This document shows positions 1-12,689 of a stretch of DNA of 64,000 nt, in pieces. A program made the translations under genes and the position numbers. This stretch comes from Rhodocollybia butyracea. Its lineage: Eukaryota; Basidiomycota; Agaricomycetes; Agaricales; Omphalotaceae. Numbering within the stretch: position 1 is the stretch's first letter; each line of letters starts with the position of its first letter. The DNA lies in the NCBI GenBank assembly GCA_015501585.1, contig JADNRY010000086.1, forward strand, positions 62,001-126,000. The letters are read 5' to 3'. A model generated the notes under the pieces. The model worked only from the letters and a program-made list of their open reading frames with translations, was not told where the DNA came from and did not search any database.

Positions 1-939
1 ATAGAGTCTGCTAGTTCCCACGGGGTCAGTGCAGCGCATGAAAATTAAGGCACAGTCACAATAATGTGTTCAAAGTTACTCGCGTTTCCTCTTAGTGTCA
101 ATGTGTTTCTGCAATTGGAGCATCCTTTTCTACAACTCTTATAGTATTTTTAGTCTTCATAAATGGTTTATATTGATGCAATCAGTGTAATCTACTTTAC
201 CGGCAAAAAGACCGGCAGCAACCAGCGTGAGAAACACTGGCTTGAGTGCCTACAACTATGTCGTCTAAAGCAGTCAAACTCGCATAGATCATTCTTCAAT
301 TTTAGACTAAGCTTTTTCTACAACAAAAATCATTATTTTGATGCTCTTGCTCAGTGTGAACGAGCATGAGGAAGTGTTATAACGCCCTTTACGCATTCCG
401 CGGACCGTGCGGTGGCGATGCAAAGCTTACTAATACTTTTCATCAGCTGCAGCAGGTGCGCGGCTACTATAGGACTACAAAAAATCTGGGCTCGGATTTA
501 ATTCTTTCTTGAGTTTTCGGATTTTTTCGGTATTTATTTTGGTTAAAATTTCCGAAATGTGTGAACAGTTGGTCAAAACTATATGGTACACAGGCACGGC
601 CGTAACCAATAAAGGTCATAGTACTTATACCAATACTATAAATAACAATCAAACAACAGATAACTCGTATGGGTCCTACTGTAAACTTTATACGAGATTA
701 TGGTTGCCAGTACTAGGGTACAGAACATACTACAGTTGCTCAAGCCAAGCATCATGATGGCCTCACAATGCAACATACTATAGATGAATATTCTACTCAT
801 ATATATGTCAGCTACAGGCGCTCTGGAGGCGCTTACATGCGGTGTCTTGGGTCCTGCCCTCGGATCAATGATGAATCGGACTTAAGAGGGGCAGGCCCTT
901 CCGGCTTTCCATACGCTATAGCATATACTTAGGGAGTTG
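1..939. other. No gene recognised
   Basis: I find no convincing coding exon, RNA gene or transposon end here. The short open frames at 163-369, 467-652 and 509-757 have no recognisable motif, and I could not link them by canonical splice sites. The left edge of the dispersed repeat begins near 940. Confidence 0.4.
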
Positions 940-2540
940 CTTGATAGGAAGTTGTAAGCAACTCTTGTGAGATGTATTGTTGGTGGTCTTTTGAGACTGA
1001 TACTCTTTCCATCTGTATCTGATACTCAGACATCATTGACATGTATCGATACACGATACATCTTTCATCCATCTTTCCACATCTGATATATCATTCAAGC
1101 GCTCTTTTGGATATCTGCTATACATTACTGGATCAGCCTGGCATCTCGTAACCTTACCATCCCCATCATAGGTATCATCCAAGTCCGATCCAAGTATAGC
1201 CAAGCATCCCATTGAGTCTATCCCATTAAGTGTCCTCATCATGAAGTATCGTCAAAGTATCCCATCACCTCAGTATTAAGTACCATCATGATTCATCTCC
1301 ATCCCATCTAATCCGTGTATTCACCGTGTATGCATCATTGTGAGAGCTAATGATGATTGCTCACTCAATGATGCTCCTCAATGCTCCCTGTTCCAATGCC
1401 CTACACATTCCAGTGTTCCAGTGTTCCAGGCTTCAATGTTCAACTTCCAGTGTTCCAGTGTTCCAGTTGTTCCCACTGCAACCAGAACATTTCATCCCTA
1501 GCCCGAGGGCATTAAGTTATCCACTCTTCGAAGGAAATCAAAAGTTTTGTCGAAGGTAGAATAGCGCAGAACTTAATAAGAATTGTAAGTAGTAAATGAA
1601 ATTGGACTAAACCGTACAAAACCTAGTGAGACCTATTGAGACCTAAAGCTGAAACCCTGGGCATTTCTTGCAGGAATAAGATCATTATTTTTGATATTTG
1701 GTATAGGAGACTACGAGTTATGCAATCATTTGCGATGTATGCAATGCAATGTATGGGCTGGTGTATTGTACAAGTTCAATAAGAAGGTGTAAAGGAGGTG
1801 TGTAAGTCGGTGTATACCAAGCTATAGAGTATACTTATAGCAGCCCACAACAAGCACAGCTCGACACAGACTCGGATCGGATCAACAGGTCGACAGGTAT
1901 GCCCATCTCCTCCTAACCCAGCTCCTCCTAGCCCATCCCAAGTTTTCTCAACAATGATGAATCACAAATCATGATGTGTAAGAGCCCTGACTCTTAATTC
2001 CTCAGACCATGAGCAAGATCTCGTTCTATTAGAGAAATAGACTGAAACAAGTATGTGGTACGAGGATAAGAGTGAACTAATTATGTAATATCGGCGCTAA
2101 CAGCAATGAACGTGCCGTAGGTGTTACATGATGCCCGTACATAATCTAATCTCTGGTATGAGAGACTACGAGTTGGTGTAGGCGATGCAATGTATGAGCT
2201 GGCGTATCGTAGGTACAAGTTGTATATGAAGTTGTATAAGGTGTATGAGTTATAGCTCTATGCTCTATCGCAGGCCACAGCAAGCACAGCCCGCCGTGGA
2301 CCCGGATCGGATCGATGGGTGAACAGGTATGCTCATCTCCTAGCCCATCCCTACAATGATGGATCATGAATCATGAATCATAATGTACAATCAAATGGGT
2401 GATCTAATCCCTGCCTTACCCAATAGAGGGAGGACACGACCTAGGGACTATGATACTTCTTAGTACCTCTACCCCACCAATCCCTTCCCCTAACTTGCCC
2501 GTAACCAAGCCCGTAGCCACACTGGGAGTCTGGGACGTTG
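940..2540 (+). repeat. Dispersed repeat family, copy A
   Basis: This stretch matches 10830-12340 and 23820-25080 in the same orientation. Landmarks shared by all three are a block with 'CTCTTGTGAGATG', a block with 'GATATCTGCTA', 'AATCAAAAGTTTTGTCGA' (near 1530) and 'GACTCGGATCGGATC' (near 1870). The last block appears a second time near 2300, so the 3' part (about 2140-2540) is a partial tandem duplicate. I see no long open frame, no LTR pair and no terminal inverted repeats. It could be a decayed retroelement or a subtelomere-like repeat. Confidence 0.6.
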
Positions 2541-2731
2541 AAGGGGTGACTGCAGCGGAAGTTCATGAAACATTCAGAACATATGGGAGATGCTTGCGAA
2601 AAAAAAAATGAAAATATTTGATAATTTATTTGATGGAGTTTGAGCTTATGGAATAGCTGAAATGAACAGAATGATTATTAATACTTATAAGCCTAAATAT
2701 ATTTGCATTCTTTTGAGAATCCTTTTACAAA

Positions 2732-5700
2732 TCATCCAATATTTTCTGTGGGCAGTTTTCCTGATATCATTAGAGTCAGAAAAGGAACTAGATACGGGGG
2801 ATGAGATGGTTTACCAGTGTAGCATTGAGCCCAATTGGTTCCAGGAACAAAGTATTGAAGATCAAGAGAGGTCATGGGAGTAGAAGAGATGAGCATTTGC
2901 AAATGCGGAAGTGACAATCCATACCGATACTCAGGAGGAATCCACAGTATGAGAGATGAATCTGAACTACAAAGCCATCCATCAGGTCGGAGCGAAACTG
3001 TCTGAAAAGAGGGAATGGAGTGCAAGCAGTGATGGCCATTATGCAAAGGACAAAGTGACAAAGCATATCCAGGTCGGGCGCTGGGGGCAGTAACTGAGGT
3101 ATGAGTACGAGCCTTAACCAGGATTGGTGCATCAGGTGGGGAAAATGCTAGAGTATGGAGTCCATGCTCATTGAGACCAGTCTCTACATTCCATATCCTC
3201 ACAGAATTGTCATATGACCCAGAGACAATTTGCTTCCCATCAGGGGAAAAGGCAACTGATGTGACACCACTTGTGTGGCCTTGAAGGGGGTTTCCTTCAG
3301 CCTTCCTAGTCTTTGCAGTCCATATCTTCACGGAACTGTCATTTGACCCAGACACAATTTTCTTTCCATCAGGGGAAAAGGCAACCGAATAGACATAATC
3401 AGTGTGACCTTGAAGGGGGTTTCCTTGAGCCTTGCCAGTTCTTACATTCCATATCCTCACAGAATTGTCAGATGACCCAGACACAATTTTTTTTCCATCA
3501 GGGGAAAATGCCACTGAATTAACAGTCCATAGGTGGACTTGAAGGGGGTATCCTTCAGCTTTTCCAGTCTCTGCATTCCATATCCTCACAGAGTTGTCAT
3601 ATGACCCCGAGACAATTCTTGTCCCATCAGGGGAAAAGGCAACTGAATTGACAGAACTTGTGTGGCCATGAAGGGGGTTCCCTTCAGCATTCCCAGTCTC
3701 TGCATTCCATATCCTCAGAGATCCATCATTGGACCCAGACACAATTTTATTTCCATCAGGTGAAAAGGCAGTTGATTTGACAGCACTTGTGTGGCCTTGA
3801 AGGGGGTTGCCTTCAGACTTTCCAGTCTCTGCACTCCATAGCCTCACAGAATTGTCATTTGACCCAGAAACGATTTCTGCCCATCAGGGGAAAAGGCACC
3901 TGAATTGACAGCACTTGTGTGGCCTTGAAGGGGGTTTCCTTCAGCCTTCCCAGTCTCTGCATTCCATATCCTCACAGATCTGTCATTTGACGCAGAAACA
4001 ATTTTCTTTCCATCAGGGGAAAAGGCAACAGAATTGACAAAACTTGTGTGGCCTTGAAGGGAGTTCTCTTCAGCATTGCCAGTCTCTGCACTCCATATCC
4101 TCACAGATCTGTCCAATGATCCAGACACAATCTTCTTTCCATCAGGGGAAAAGGCAACTGAATTGACAGAACCTGTGTGGCCTTGAAGGGTCCCTTCAGC
4201 CTTCCCAGTCTCTGCATTCCATATCCTCACAGAATTGTCATATGACCCAGAGACAATTTGCATTCCATCAGGGGAAAAGGCAACTGAATAGACACAATCT
4301 GTGTGACCTTGGAGAGGGTTTCCTTGAGCCTTGCCAGTCTCTGCATCCCAAATCCTCACAGATTTGTCCCATGACCCAGATACAATTTTCTTTGCATCAG
4401 GGGAAAAGGCAACAGAATTGACAGAACTTGTGTGGCCTTGAAGTGGGTCTCCTTCAGGCTTGCCAGTCTCTGCATTCCATATCCTCACAGAATTGTCCAA
4501 TGACCCAGACACAATTTTCGTTCCATCAAGGGAAAAGGCAACTGAATTGACAGTCCATGTGTGGCCTCGGAGGGGGTTTCCTTCAGCCTTGCCGGTATCT
4601 GCATTCCATATCCTCACAGAATCATTGTTTGACCCAGAAACAATTTTCTTCCCATCAGGGGAAAAGGCAACAGAATGGACAGGCCCTGAGTGGCCTTCAA
4701 GGGGGATGTCTTCAGCCTTTCTGGTTTCTGCATTCCATATCCTCACAGAATTGCTGTTTGATCCAGACACAATTTTCTGCCCATCAGGAGAAAAGGCAAC
4801 TGAATTGACATAATCTGCATGGCCTTGAAGGGGGATTCCTTCAGCCCTGCCAGTCTCTGCATTCCATATCCTCACAAAAGTGTCCTCTGACCCAGACACA
4901 ATTTTTTTCCCATCAGGCGAAAAGGCAACTGACTGGACCCCCTTTGTATGGCCTTCCAGTATTACTTCCAAAGAAGGCCAGTGCATCTTCTGACCACTAC
5001 ATACTACTGCTGTCTTGCTAAAATGTGAACAGTATAGCCTTTGTAGGATTGAATGTCTTGGGATGAATGGCAATGTGGAAAGATACATATGTGGTGTGGC
5101 TTCCACCATAACTTTCCCAAAGATGTCAACAAAATGTTTCATTTCCTCAATCAATAATTGCAAATTCCCAGACCATGGAGATACCTATTTTTAAAAGTGT
5201 CAATCATTCCAAAGTAGCATATAAGCTAAACCCACTGCCACATACCATTGGCTGCTGTACCCATCCTCTGATCCTTCTCAATATCCTTTGAAGTGCATCC
5301 ACTTCATCCAAGATACTGAGTACCTCCATCCAGTACAATGAGAAGTAGTAGAGAAACCTCTTGACCAGGTTTAATACACCTTGGCTGGGTACTATATCAA
5401 CAACAATATGGGCATCCCAGAAACAACAAGAATAACAGAGGTCTTCTGAGAGAAATTGCGAAATTCTGTCTCTCAGGTCATTCACTTCTGAGTTGCGCAG
5501 ATAAGAGCTTGGCAAATTGCACATATTAAAATGCAGCTTCTCAGTCATCAGTTGAATGGCAGCTATTCCCATAGTGTTGTGTCCAACAGATACATCTATT
5601 GCATACTCTCCACTTCTGCCTTCATCCAATAGAAAGTCACGTACAGATGTGTGAATTGGGCGGACAGGGGTATGCATGTTGTCTACTCCAGTCAGCAGGG

Positions 5701-7080
5701 ACCCAAGATATGGAATTACTAGATCCACACTTTCCTGAGTGTCCTCTTTACCTGTGGATCGCAAATATGCTAATTGAAGCTCCTTCAATGAAGATTGCGA
5801 AAGTGGCTGAGACGCCACCAGAATTTGAGACATGACCATCCTATATTTCCCCATGACTTTCTCATTTTTGTAGCTAAAATTTGCCTGGAGGATTGATTTA
5901 TATAATATATCAAGTGGCTGTAAATGCTCGTTGAAACTTGGAGCAAGTGACATGAAGTACTCAAAATGCTCCTGCATCGTTGTGCCTCCCCATGGTGCTC
6001 CAACCAGGGCTTCACAGACTGTGTAAGCCCACTGGAAAAGGCCTTCAGCTCTCTCAGCAAGGAGTTTGCATCGAGTATCATCCAGTCTATGAGTCTGGAC
6101 TCTTGGACTAGTCATGCGTTTGCATACATATGCATAAATATCCTTGAAGGTCCCTTCCAATTTTGTCATATCCTGAACCTGAACATCCTCTGAATCAAGG
6201 ACACTTGTAACATCACGCTCCGGTCTGGATGTAACAAGGATGCGGAACTGTTGTGGCAAGTCATGTACTCCATTGAACAACAGAGAAATGAACTCCTCTC
6301 TTGGTCCACCAACTTTCTGAGGCGCACACTCATCCAGAGCATCAATTATTATAACTACTGGCTTCTGTTCAATAACCCTTTTGGCAGGATCTAGAATGAG
6401 CTTCTCCCACTCCTCTTCCATTGTGAAACTGCTGAGGAGATATGGATCATTGTCTGGCATCACTTCAAGCAAATGTTCTCCAAAGGCTGGTGAATGCAGG
6501 CCTAAGTTATAGGCAATGCTATGGATGGCCCGACTCGGAGTGCGCTCAGCTGCAAATGTTCGATCAAAGCTAAAGAAGGCTCCAAGGGAGTTTAAGCTTT
6601 TGAACTTTTTTCCAATTGTATGACTGATAGCAGACTTCCCTGTGCCAGCAGGTCCGTAAAGCACAAATATCCGAGCAGCATTATCATCGGGACTAAAAAC
6701 CCAGTTAGTAATATTGTTGATAATTTCTGTTCTGGTTCCTTTCAAACAGAGTTTTTGAGGAGAGATATAGGCATTTGAAACAGGATTCAGCTTCTGGGAA
6801 AGCTTCTGTCCAACATCGATGGGAACTGTAAATCATATTTCATAAATTCATAAGGTAGCTGCTGTAAGAGCCTGGTTGACAACTATTCACCTTGCGAAAC
6901 ATTGTATTGGTTTCCTTGTACTGCGTTGAACTGTCCTCCACTGATATGAAAATTGTGAGCATCGGGGAACATCGACATTCTGGTTTGAATTTGGCAATGA
7001 TAGTGGTTGCGGTAGAAGATGTACCTGTCACGTATCGTACCTCCTTCAATTAGCTTAAGGGCAGGTTGGACATGCATCAT
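2732..7080 (-). CDS. NACHT-WD40 NLR-like protein (STAND NTPase), frameshifted
   Basis: This is a signal-transduction NTPase of the fungal NLR type, as used in non-self recognition and incompatibility. Three exons read 7080-6891, 6825-5246 and 5184-2732. Both introns (65 and 61 nt) have GT/AG ends and matching phase. The predicted protein is about 1407 aa if one missing base is allowed for. Walker A (GPAGTGKS) lies near residues 121-128 and Walker B (VVIIIDALDE) near 221-230, which marks the NACHT domain. A helical linker follows, then 14 WD40 repeats of about 43 aa. The tail contains DGWL...ILWIPPEYR and GTNWAQC, which closes many Agaricomycete WD40-NLRs. The frame breaks in the ninth repeat, at a TTT run (3874-3876) where sister repeats imply one more base. 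This is either a real null allele or a sequencing error. The start at 7080 is the first ATG after an in-frame stop, and no further N-terminal effector domain was found. Confidence 0.88.
3160..4960 (-). repeat. Coding tandem array: 14 WD40 units of about 129 bp
   Basis: The 3' half of the NLR gene is a direct array of about 129-bp units, each encoding HT..VNSVAFSPDG.KIVSGS.D.SVRIWNAETGKAEGNPLQG-like text. Neighbouring units are much closer to each other than WD40 repeats usually are. Variation concentrates on a few positions, for example after HT and around the residue preceding D/N in GS.DN. This pattern is known from Podospora HNWD genes, where arrays undergo concerted evolution and positive selection. 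One unit lacks a single codon (near 4190). Confidence 0.9.
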
Positions 7081-7529
7081 GTGGTGAAGAGCATCAAGAT
7101 CGGCGGTTATGCCGTTGTATCCGATTAGCGCTCGATAAACGCTTCTTGTTCGACGTTCCGGTCAATCCCGTTCAAGCGCAAGTCAAAGCAGCAACCCTGT
7201 TCGGCTCTAATTCTAGCTCAGGCTGTCTGTACTGACTCAAGGAGTTCCCGGACACTTTCCCAGCATTATTCTTCTGACTAAATCCATTTTATCGACCTTA
7301 TCGTAATCGATCATCGATCATCACTGACCTGCTTTCTATACACATATGCAAATAGGACCAAGTAGTAGATGCGCTTGGTCGTGGAGGATATCGAGCGCGA
7401 AAGGAGTCAATGTGAGTTGTACGAAAATCAATAAGATAGCATTCGGCCGTCTGTTTGAAGGCACGCGCGGTACGTGGTAATGCATACTAGTATACGTTCG
7501 TTCTTACACTGGACTCTGATCTCTTTGAT
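7081..7529. other. Upstream region of the NLR gene
   Basis: There is no supported gene here. The minus-strand frame that opens the NLR extends only a short way upstream of its ATG before a TGA. I did not identify a TATA box or other promoter element with any certainty. Confidence 0.35.
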
Positions 7530-7720
7530 CCCTTTTCCTCTTCAGTTCCTAGGAATTGCTTTTCAACTTTTGCAATACATCTTTACTGTAGCCGTTTTAC
7601 CGCCATGAAAACATCGCAATCAGCTCTAGTCGGATTCGTTCTACGCGTGGATGGGTCGATAACTTGGGCCGGTTATTTGTCCTTCTTTCAGCCCGTGGTT
7701 TATACACGTTCCTCGAGGCT
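7530..7720. repeat. Dispersed fragment, inverted relative to 53750-53940
   Basis: The stretch around CCTCTTCAGTTC, AAAACATCGCAA and GTTTATACACGTTC recurs as its reverse complement at 53750-53940. No intact gene covers either copy, although both contain open frames (7605-7889 plus; 53669-53944 minus) that share short peptides such as FVLR. This is probably a piece of an old duplicated gene or element. The class is unknown. Confidence 0.5.
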
Positions 7721-7794
7721 GAACATACGATACACATACAAGCAAGCGGGAGTAATTAAAGCACTGTATTTACATCCAAATATTTATGTCTCTC

Positions 7795-7970
7795 TTTCCC
7801 CGTGGCACGCTGCCCTCTTCGCGGGTCGAGCCCACCGTAGCGTGGCTGCGTGGGGCAGGGTGCTCCCTTGTAGGACCCCGCCGGGGTAAATCTATCTATT
7901 ATCTATAATATAGCAGCCACCCCGCTAGGCCCTCCCCCTGCGGAAACGCTCCCACCCGCAACGCCGGATT
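7795..7970. other. GC-rich insert with partial self-complementarity
   Basis: This block is clearly richer in G and C than its surroundings. It contains short complementary runs such as CCCCGCCGGGG and GCAGCCACCCCGC/GCGTGGGGCAG. It may be a small non-autonomous element or SINE-like remnant. No end could be fixed and no coding sense was found. Confidence 0.25.
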
Positions 7971-8255
7971 GTCTATATCTACATCACATGATACTAAGGT
8001 ACCATATATCTCACAACTACTAGTACTGCAAAAACTGGCCTTCGAGAGGCTTTGACTGCACATTGACCATAATCCTCGGTCGATCCTCGATGCAAGGAAG
8101 GTAAATAAACATCAAGGAAAACGCTCATTTATTGTTAGCATAGTACTTACTACATTGAAGAAATACCCTCGGGATCTATCTTCATGTTATTTTGATACAT
8201 AAACACGTCTATCCAAGCATTCGACGTGTAACGACGTGCAACAGCGTGCAACATA

Positions 8256-8600
8256 ATGCGAAGCGACGGAACGGCCCCCGGGACAAAACCATGTGACCCG
8301 CTAGTTTTAGTTTTCGGGCCAATCGTTATCGTACTGGTTCACCCTCACAGTCACCTCACAGCACCGTTAACGCTCTGGGATGCTGGTTGTTGCTTGATGA
8401 GGTACGTCTCTTCCTTTCTGCTGTGTTTTTCTTTTCTCTAATTTATTGCAGGCCACGAGGCGAGCCGGTTTTATGAATTCCTGACTGTGATCTCCCAGAT
8501 TTATGGTGTTAAGACATTCGAGGACGGTGGAGGGTTTGCCAACTTGAACGCTGCAGGTACGTCGTTTTCCAATTCGCCTCCACTTTAATACTCACGGCAA
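8256..8600 (+). pseudogene. Exon-like fragment related to 52200-52320
   Basis: The text around 'GCTCTGGGATGCTGG' followed by a splice-like GTACGTCTC...TTGCAG resembles 52220-52320, where 'GCTCTGGGATCCTGG' is followed by GTACATCTC...TTTTCAG. The conserved intron position suggests both come from one ancestral gene. Neither copy gives a long protein, so I treat this as a gene relic. Confidence 0.3.
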
Positions 8601-8924
8601 GAAGCGCACTGCATCGTTTTGCTGTTCTTGTAGCTTACTCTCGCGCCCCAGCACTCGTATCGCAAAAACAGCCAGAACAAGAATGATTTCTCTTCCTCGG
8701 ACAGAGTCATGTTTGAACATGATGCATGTTGAACCTCGCAGATAGTATTCCATCGCTGCAGTTACCGAAGCTGTTGCTAATTCCAGACTCACGTCCTCGC
8801 CTCGCACAACAACTCGCACAACACCTCCAGCACTAACACAGCAACCTACCGCTTCTCGTCACCCTCTCCGAGTCCCAGGCTGCCCTGTCTTCCCTCGTTC
8901 CAAACAGGAACCCGACCTGTACAA

Positions 8925-10080
8925 CATGGCCATCATCCCCAGTCAAAAGTCTGGATGCCCAGACCGGACCAGAGCGTGTAAAATGAAAACTGTTGGTATG
9001 ATCCGCTGTCATCCGCTCTGGTCCGAAAAATTGTACACTTGGCTAAAGCCAATATGCTCAGAGCAGTTGGGAGCGTGCCATAGTGGTTCTGGCTGATTTG
9101 AGTCGCTACAAGCAGATTTATGTACATAATACGCTGTTGTAAATCTGCTCAGATCGGACCAGTGACTCGGACCAGAGAGTTTTCAGGTCAATTGCCTTAT
9201 ATGGCATACATTCCCGTAAATACGACGATACACATTACAGTAACGCTCAATACATAGAAGTAATACCATCCATACTTCACCACATCCTTCCCTTTCGCCT
9301 TCTCCTACACGACTAGAAAGTAGTTAGACAGGGAGCTAAAGGAAGAATGAATGAAACTTACTAGCAACTCTCGTTACTGCTAACGGTACCTAGCGTTCAT
9401 TTTGGCATGCATATATCCCTCGCGAACCTACGATGATGACAACACCTGTTTTGAGTGAGCGAGAACTCAACGGATAGACGCCAAAACGTACTTGCGTTAG
9501 GATATGCCGTGGATTTTCGTGCGGTATCAATATATCAATGTCGATGAGAGGCTGGCCAATAGAACAGGTCAGTACATATATCAAAAGAATAAAAGGACAC
9601 GCACAGTACTTCCGTTTGTACCTAGAGAGATGGCTTCGTGCAAGGGAATTTGGCAGTAGTAGTGGTGGTACGAGAGAGAGAGAGAGACTCCGGAGATACT
9701 AGCGACAACACGTCACGCGCATCGACTTTCCCCAAATCCATCCTAAGCAGTCCTAAGCTTCGTTCCTTCCCCAGTTTTTTGACTCGTCAAATTCCCCAAA
9801 TCTTTAGCTAGTCTAGTCGGGCGCGTGGCTTTGGCCAACTCTGACGCGACGACAAAGTCCGTTGCATGCTTGAATTATCAGAATTGTTGGCGATGTTGTC
9901 AGTTTCGTTGATTCTGACGTCGGTAGTCGAGCTCGGTCAAGGAAGGGAGGAAGGAAGGAAGGAAAAGTCGGGCAAACAAGCAGCTCTCGTCAGATGAGAT
10001 GTATGAAAAAGTTGATTTGATCCGCTCCGGTCCGTTTTCGCCATCCAGACTTTTGACTGGGCATCATCGCCCGAGGGCCA
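8925..10080. repeat. Inverted-repeat flanked segment
   Basis: About 45 bp near 8930-8980 (around CCCAGTCAAAAGTCTGGATG) recur in reverse complement near 10030-10075. Both arms continue with related GATCCGCTCYGGTCCG text. The 1.1-kb interior has no credible gene. This may be a non-autonomous TIR element, but I could not define exact ends or a target duplication. Confidence 0.35.
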
Positions 10081-12340
10081 CCCCATCCTCCTTATGCCAA
10101 TGGGCCCGAAGCTCGCTTTCTCCATCATGTCCGCGACAAAAGAGCTCGAGTGGATCATTGCTGCGCAGCCCGAGGAGAATGACGTAGTGATCTCGGATAG
10201 CGCGGTTGCAGCTGCGTTGAGTGTGTCGTGCATTGTTGGGTGGTTGTCCCGCAGGATAGGGAGAGTGGCTCTGTGCCGCAGGGATATCCGGGTGCCGAAC
10301 GAGATTTGGGAGATGGTGGATTGTCGCGCTTGATGGGCTTCGCGTACTGGACGGTTTCGGTGGACACACATCTTTTGGAATAATTTATTTCAAGTCATCT
10401 CTTTCCGGTTCGACCTTCAACAACTTACCTTATCATCCACTCTCACTCTCAGCCTCGTGTTGCCTGCGGGGGTACTTCGCTTGCCGTACCCGAGTGGTAA
10501 TTCATTTCATACACAAATTCAGGTGCGATTGGTTGGAATGGTGTAAGCGTATCTGCAACCGCTAAAAAGGTGACAAGCAACGAGGAGACACCGAGGAGAC
10601 GGCGTGACAACTCGCAGTAGGCGCCGCACCGAAACGGAAGTGACCTTCGAGCAGACGCCGAGGTAACTGACCTCGTTGCATATACGCTCTAATAGCCATA
10701 CAACTGCGCTTCACATACAGCTTATGCATGTGATGCATATTTGTTGTAATGCGTTACAGTGGTGCGTAACTGCACCACTCTCATCAACGTCGTTAGCTTG
10801 TGTTTTTTGGACGCTGGCAGACTGCGGTCCATCGTTGCATGGGCCCGAGCTTACCCTCAAGCTACAAGCTAGTCCCGCTTGTGTGGCGGACTCTTTTGTT
10901 TCTTTTTGTCTTATCTCATTTGTTTCCACACGTACGTACATTCAGATGCACACAACTCATCGTTCCCCTCCCTCGTTCTTCTTTTCGCTTTCTTCTTTTC
11001 TCTCTCTTCAAGGGTACCGCGTCACTTCTCTGTTGTACTACTAGTCGTTAAGTATAGTCTAGGTATCACCTGTATTTCTTACCAACTCACGATACGAATA
11101 CCGGATTTTCTTTTCCATTGTATCGCGTGTGCTCCTACAAGCAGCTCTTGTGAGATGAGTCCGTGGTCTTTCGATACCGATATGAACTCTTTCCATATAT
11201 CTGATACATATCGACGCATATCGACAAATCTTGATTCTTCGTACAACGATACATCTATATCATTCAAGGGCCCTTTTAGATATCTGCTACATATACTGGA
11301 TCAGCCTTGGTATCGCGTATCCTTACCATCCCCATCATAGGTATTCAATCATCCACAATCATCTAAGTATCCCATCATCTCCACCCATCATCCATGGATT
11401 CACCCGTGTATTTCCCGCGTATGCATCATCATGAGTACTAATGACGATGTTCACTCAATGATGCTCCTCAATGCTCCTTGTTCCAACCTAACGCCCTGAA
11501 CGTTCCAGCGTTCCAATGGTTCAAGTGCTCCACTGCAACAAAATGAGACGTTTCATCCCCTAGCCCGAGGGCATTGAGTTACCCGCGCTTCAAAGGCAAT
11601 CAAAAGTTTTGTCGAGCGCAGAATACTTAGAATAGAATCGGATAGAATCGTAACTAGTAAACTGTACTACGAAACTGCACTAAACTTATTAAGACCCACA
11701 GTTGAAACTCATCGCGTTTTCTTCAAGCGGGAATAAGATCACTACTACTTATGATTTGGTATTTGGTATTTGGTATAGGAGACTACGAGAAACGAATGGA
11801 TGAGCTCGCGGATTGTACGAGTTGAATAAGAAGGTGTAAAGGAGGTGTGTAAGTCGGTGTGTAAGTCGGTGTGTAAGTCGGTGTGTAAGTCGGTGTATAA
11901 GTCGGTGTGTAAGTCGGTGTATAAGTCGGTGTGTAAGTCGGTGTATAAGTCGGTGTGTAAGTCGGTGTATAACATGCTGTACACTCTATAGTAACACAGC
12001 AGACTCGACACGGACTCGGATCGGATCGATGGATCGACGGGTATACTCATCCCCTCCTATCCCTTCCTACCTCATCTCCTAGCTCATCTCTTCCTAGCTC
12101 ATCTCCTCCTAAGCCATCCCATGATCCCATCCCATCTCCTCCTATCCCTTCCCATTGCCTTCCCATTGCCTTCCCAACGACGATGAATCACGAATCATGA
12201 CGCATGATGCATGATGCGCGATCCCTGCGTGATCCCTGCCTTATCCTATAGAGGGAGGGGATGACATAAAGACTAAGGTACTTTCGATTAGTACCTCTAC
12301 CTCACCGATCCCCTCCCCGGTCTTGCCTGTAAGACCCCGT
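9990..12340 (+). repeat. Dispersed repeat family, copy B (longest)
   Basis: This copy is homologous to 23260-25080 along most of its length and to 940-2540 in its 3' two thirds. The 5' part (about 10090-10370) holds mutually similar open frames on both strands in copies B and C. An example is the plus-strand peptide with ENDVVISDSA versus ENDMVMLDST. The coding strand therefore cannot be settled by eye. A substitution analysis of copies B and C would show which frame, if any, is constrained. Confidence 0.6.
11845..11972 (+). repeat. 12-bp minisatellite, about 10-11 units
   Basis: The unit GTGTRTAAGTCG repeats with only R alternating between G and A. The equivalent place in copy A (near 1798-1815) carries only one to two units, so the array expanded after the copies separated. 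A frame read through it gives a meaningless LHTDLYTD repeat. Confidence 0.9.
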
Positions 12341-12689
12341 GACTGGGACTCGTTGGGTCGAGTACAATGGCATGGCTGACGCGCAACGTGCAGCAGAGTG
12401 GGTCCTTGGAGGGTTCAGGGACTTAGGTGGCGCTAGCCGATTGTAAAGACATCGTATCTAGCATACTAATTTTCCTTCGGCGGCTTCGGCGGGTCTCTAT
12501 TCCTATGTGAGTGCCACGGCGTCCCCGCTGATGTTTTATTGACTCTCGACGTTCTCAACTTTGCTTTCCTACTAACGTCACGGCCCAGTCACCATACTCC
12601 GAGTTACACTGTGTAGGCTCTGTTTCAGAGTGGGCTAATTAATTTTCTGATTTGTGCCACCTCGACTACGAAGAGAATTAATCATTCAA
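12341..12689. other. No gene recognised
   Basis: I see no coding frame of note and no repeat boundary in this spacer between repeat copy B and the relic gene at 12690. Confidence 0.35.

Noticed and set aside
4460..4813. Plus-strand open frames across the WD40 array (also 3313-3522, 4557-4808)
   Set aside because: They are antisense shadows of the NLR repeats and repeat with the same period.
3160..4960. Regular repeat array resembling a CRISPR array
   Set aside because: Units are 129 bp, lack unique spacers, and encode WD40 repeats in frame in a eukaryotic gene.
11745..12050. 101-aa minus-strand frame with LHTDLYTD repeats
   Set aside because: It is the translation of the 12-bp minisatellite with no flanking protein text.
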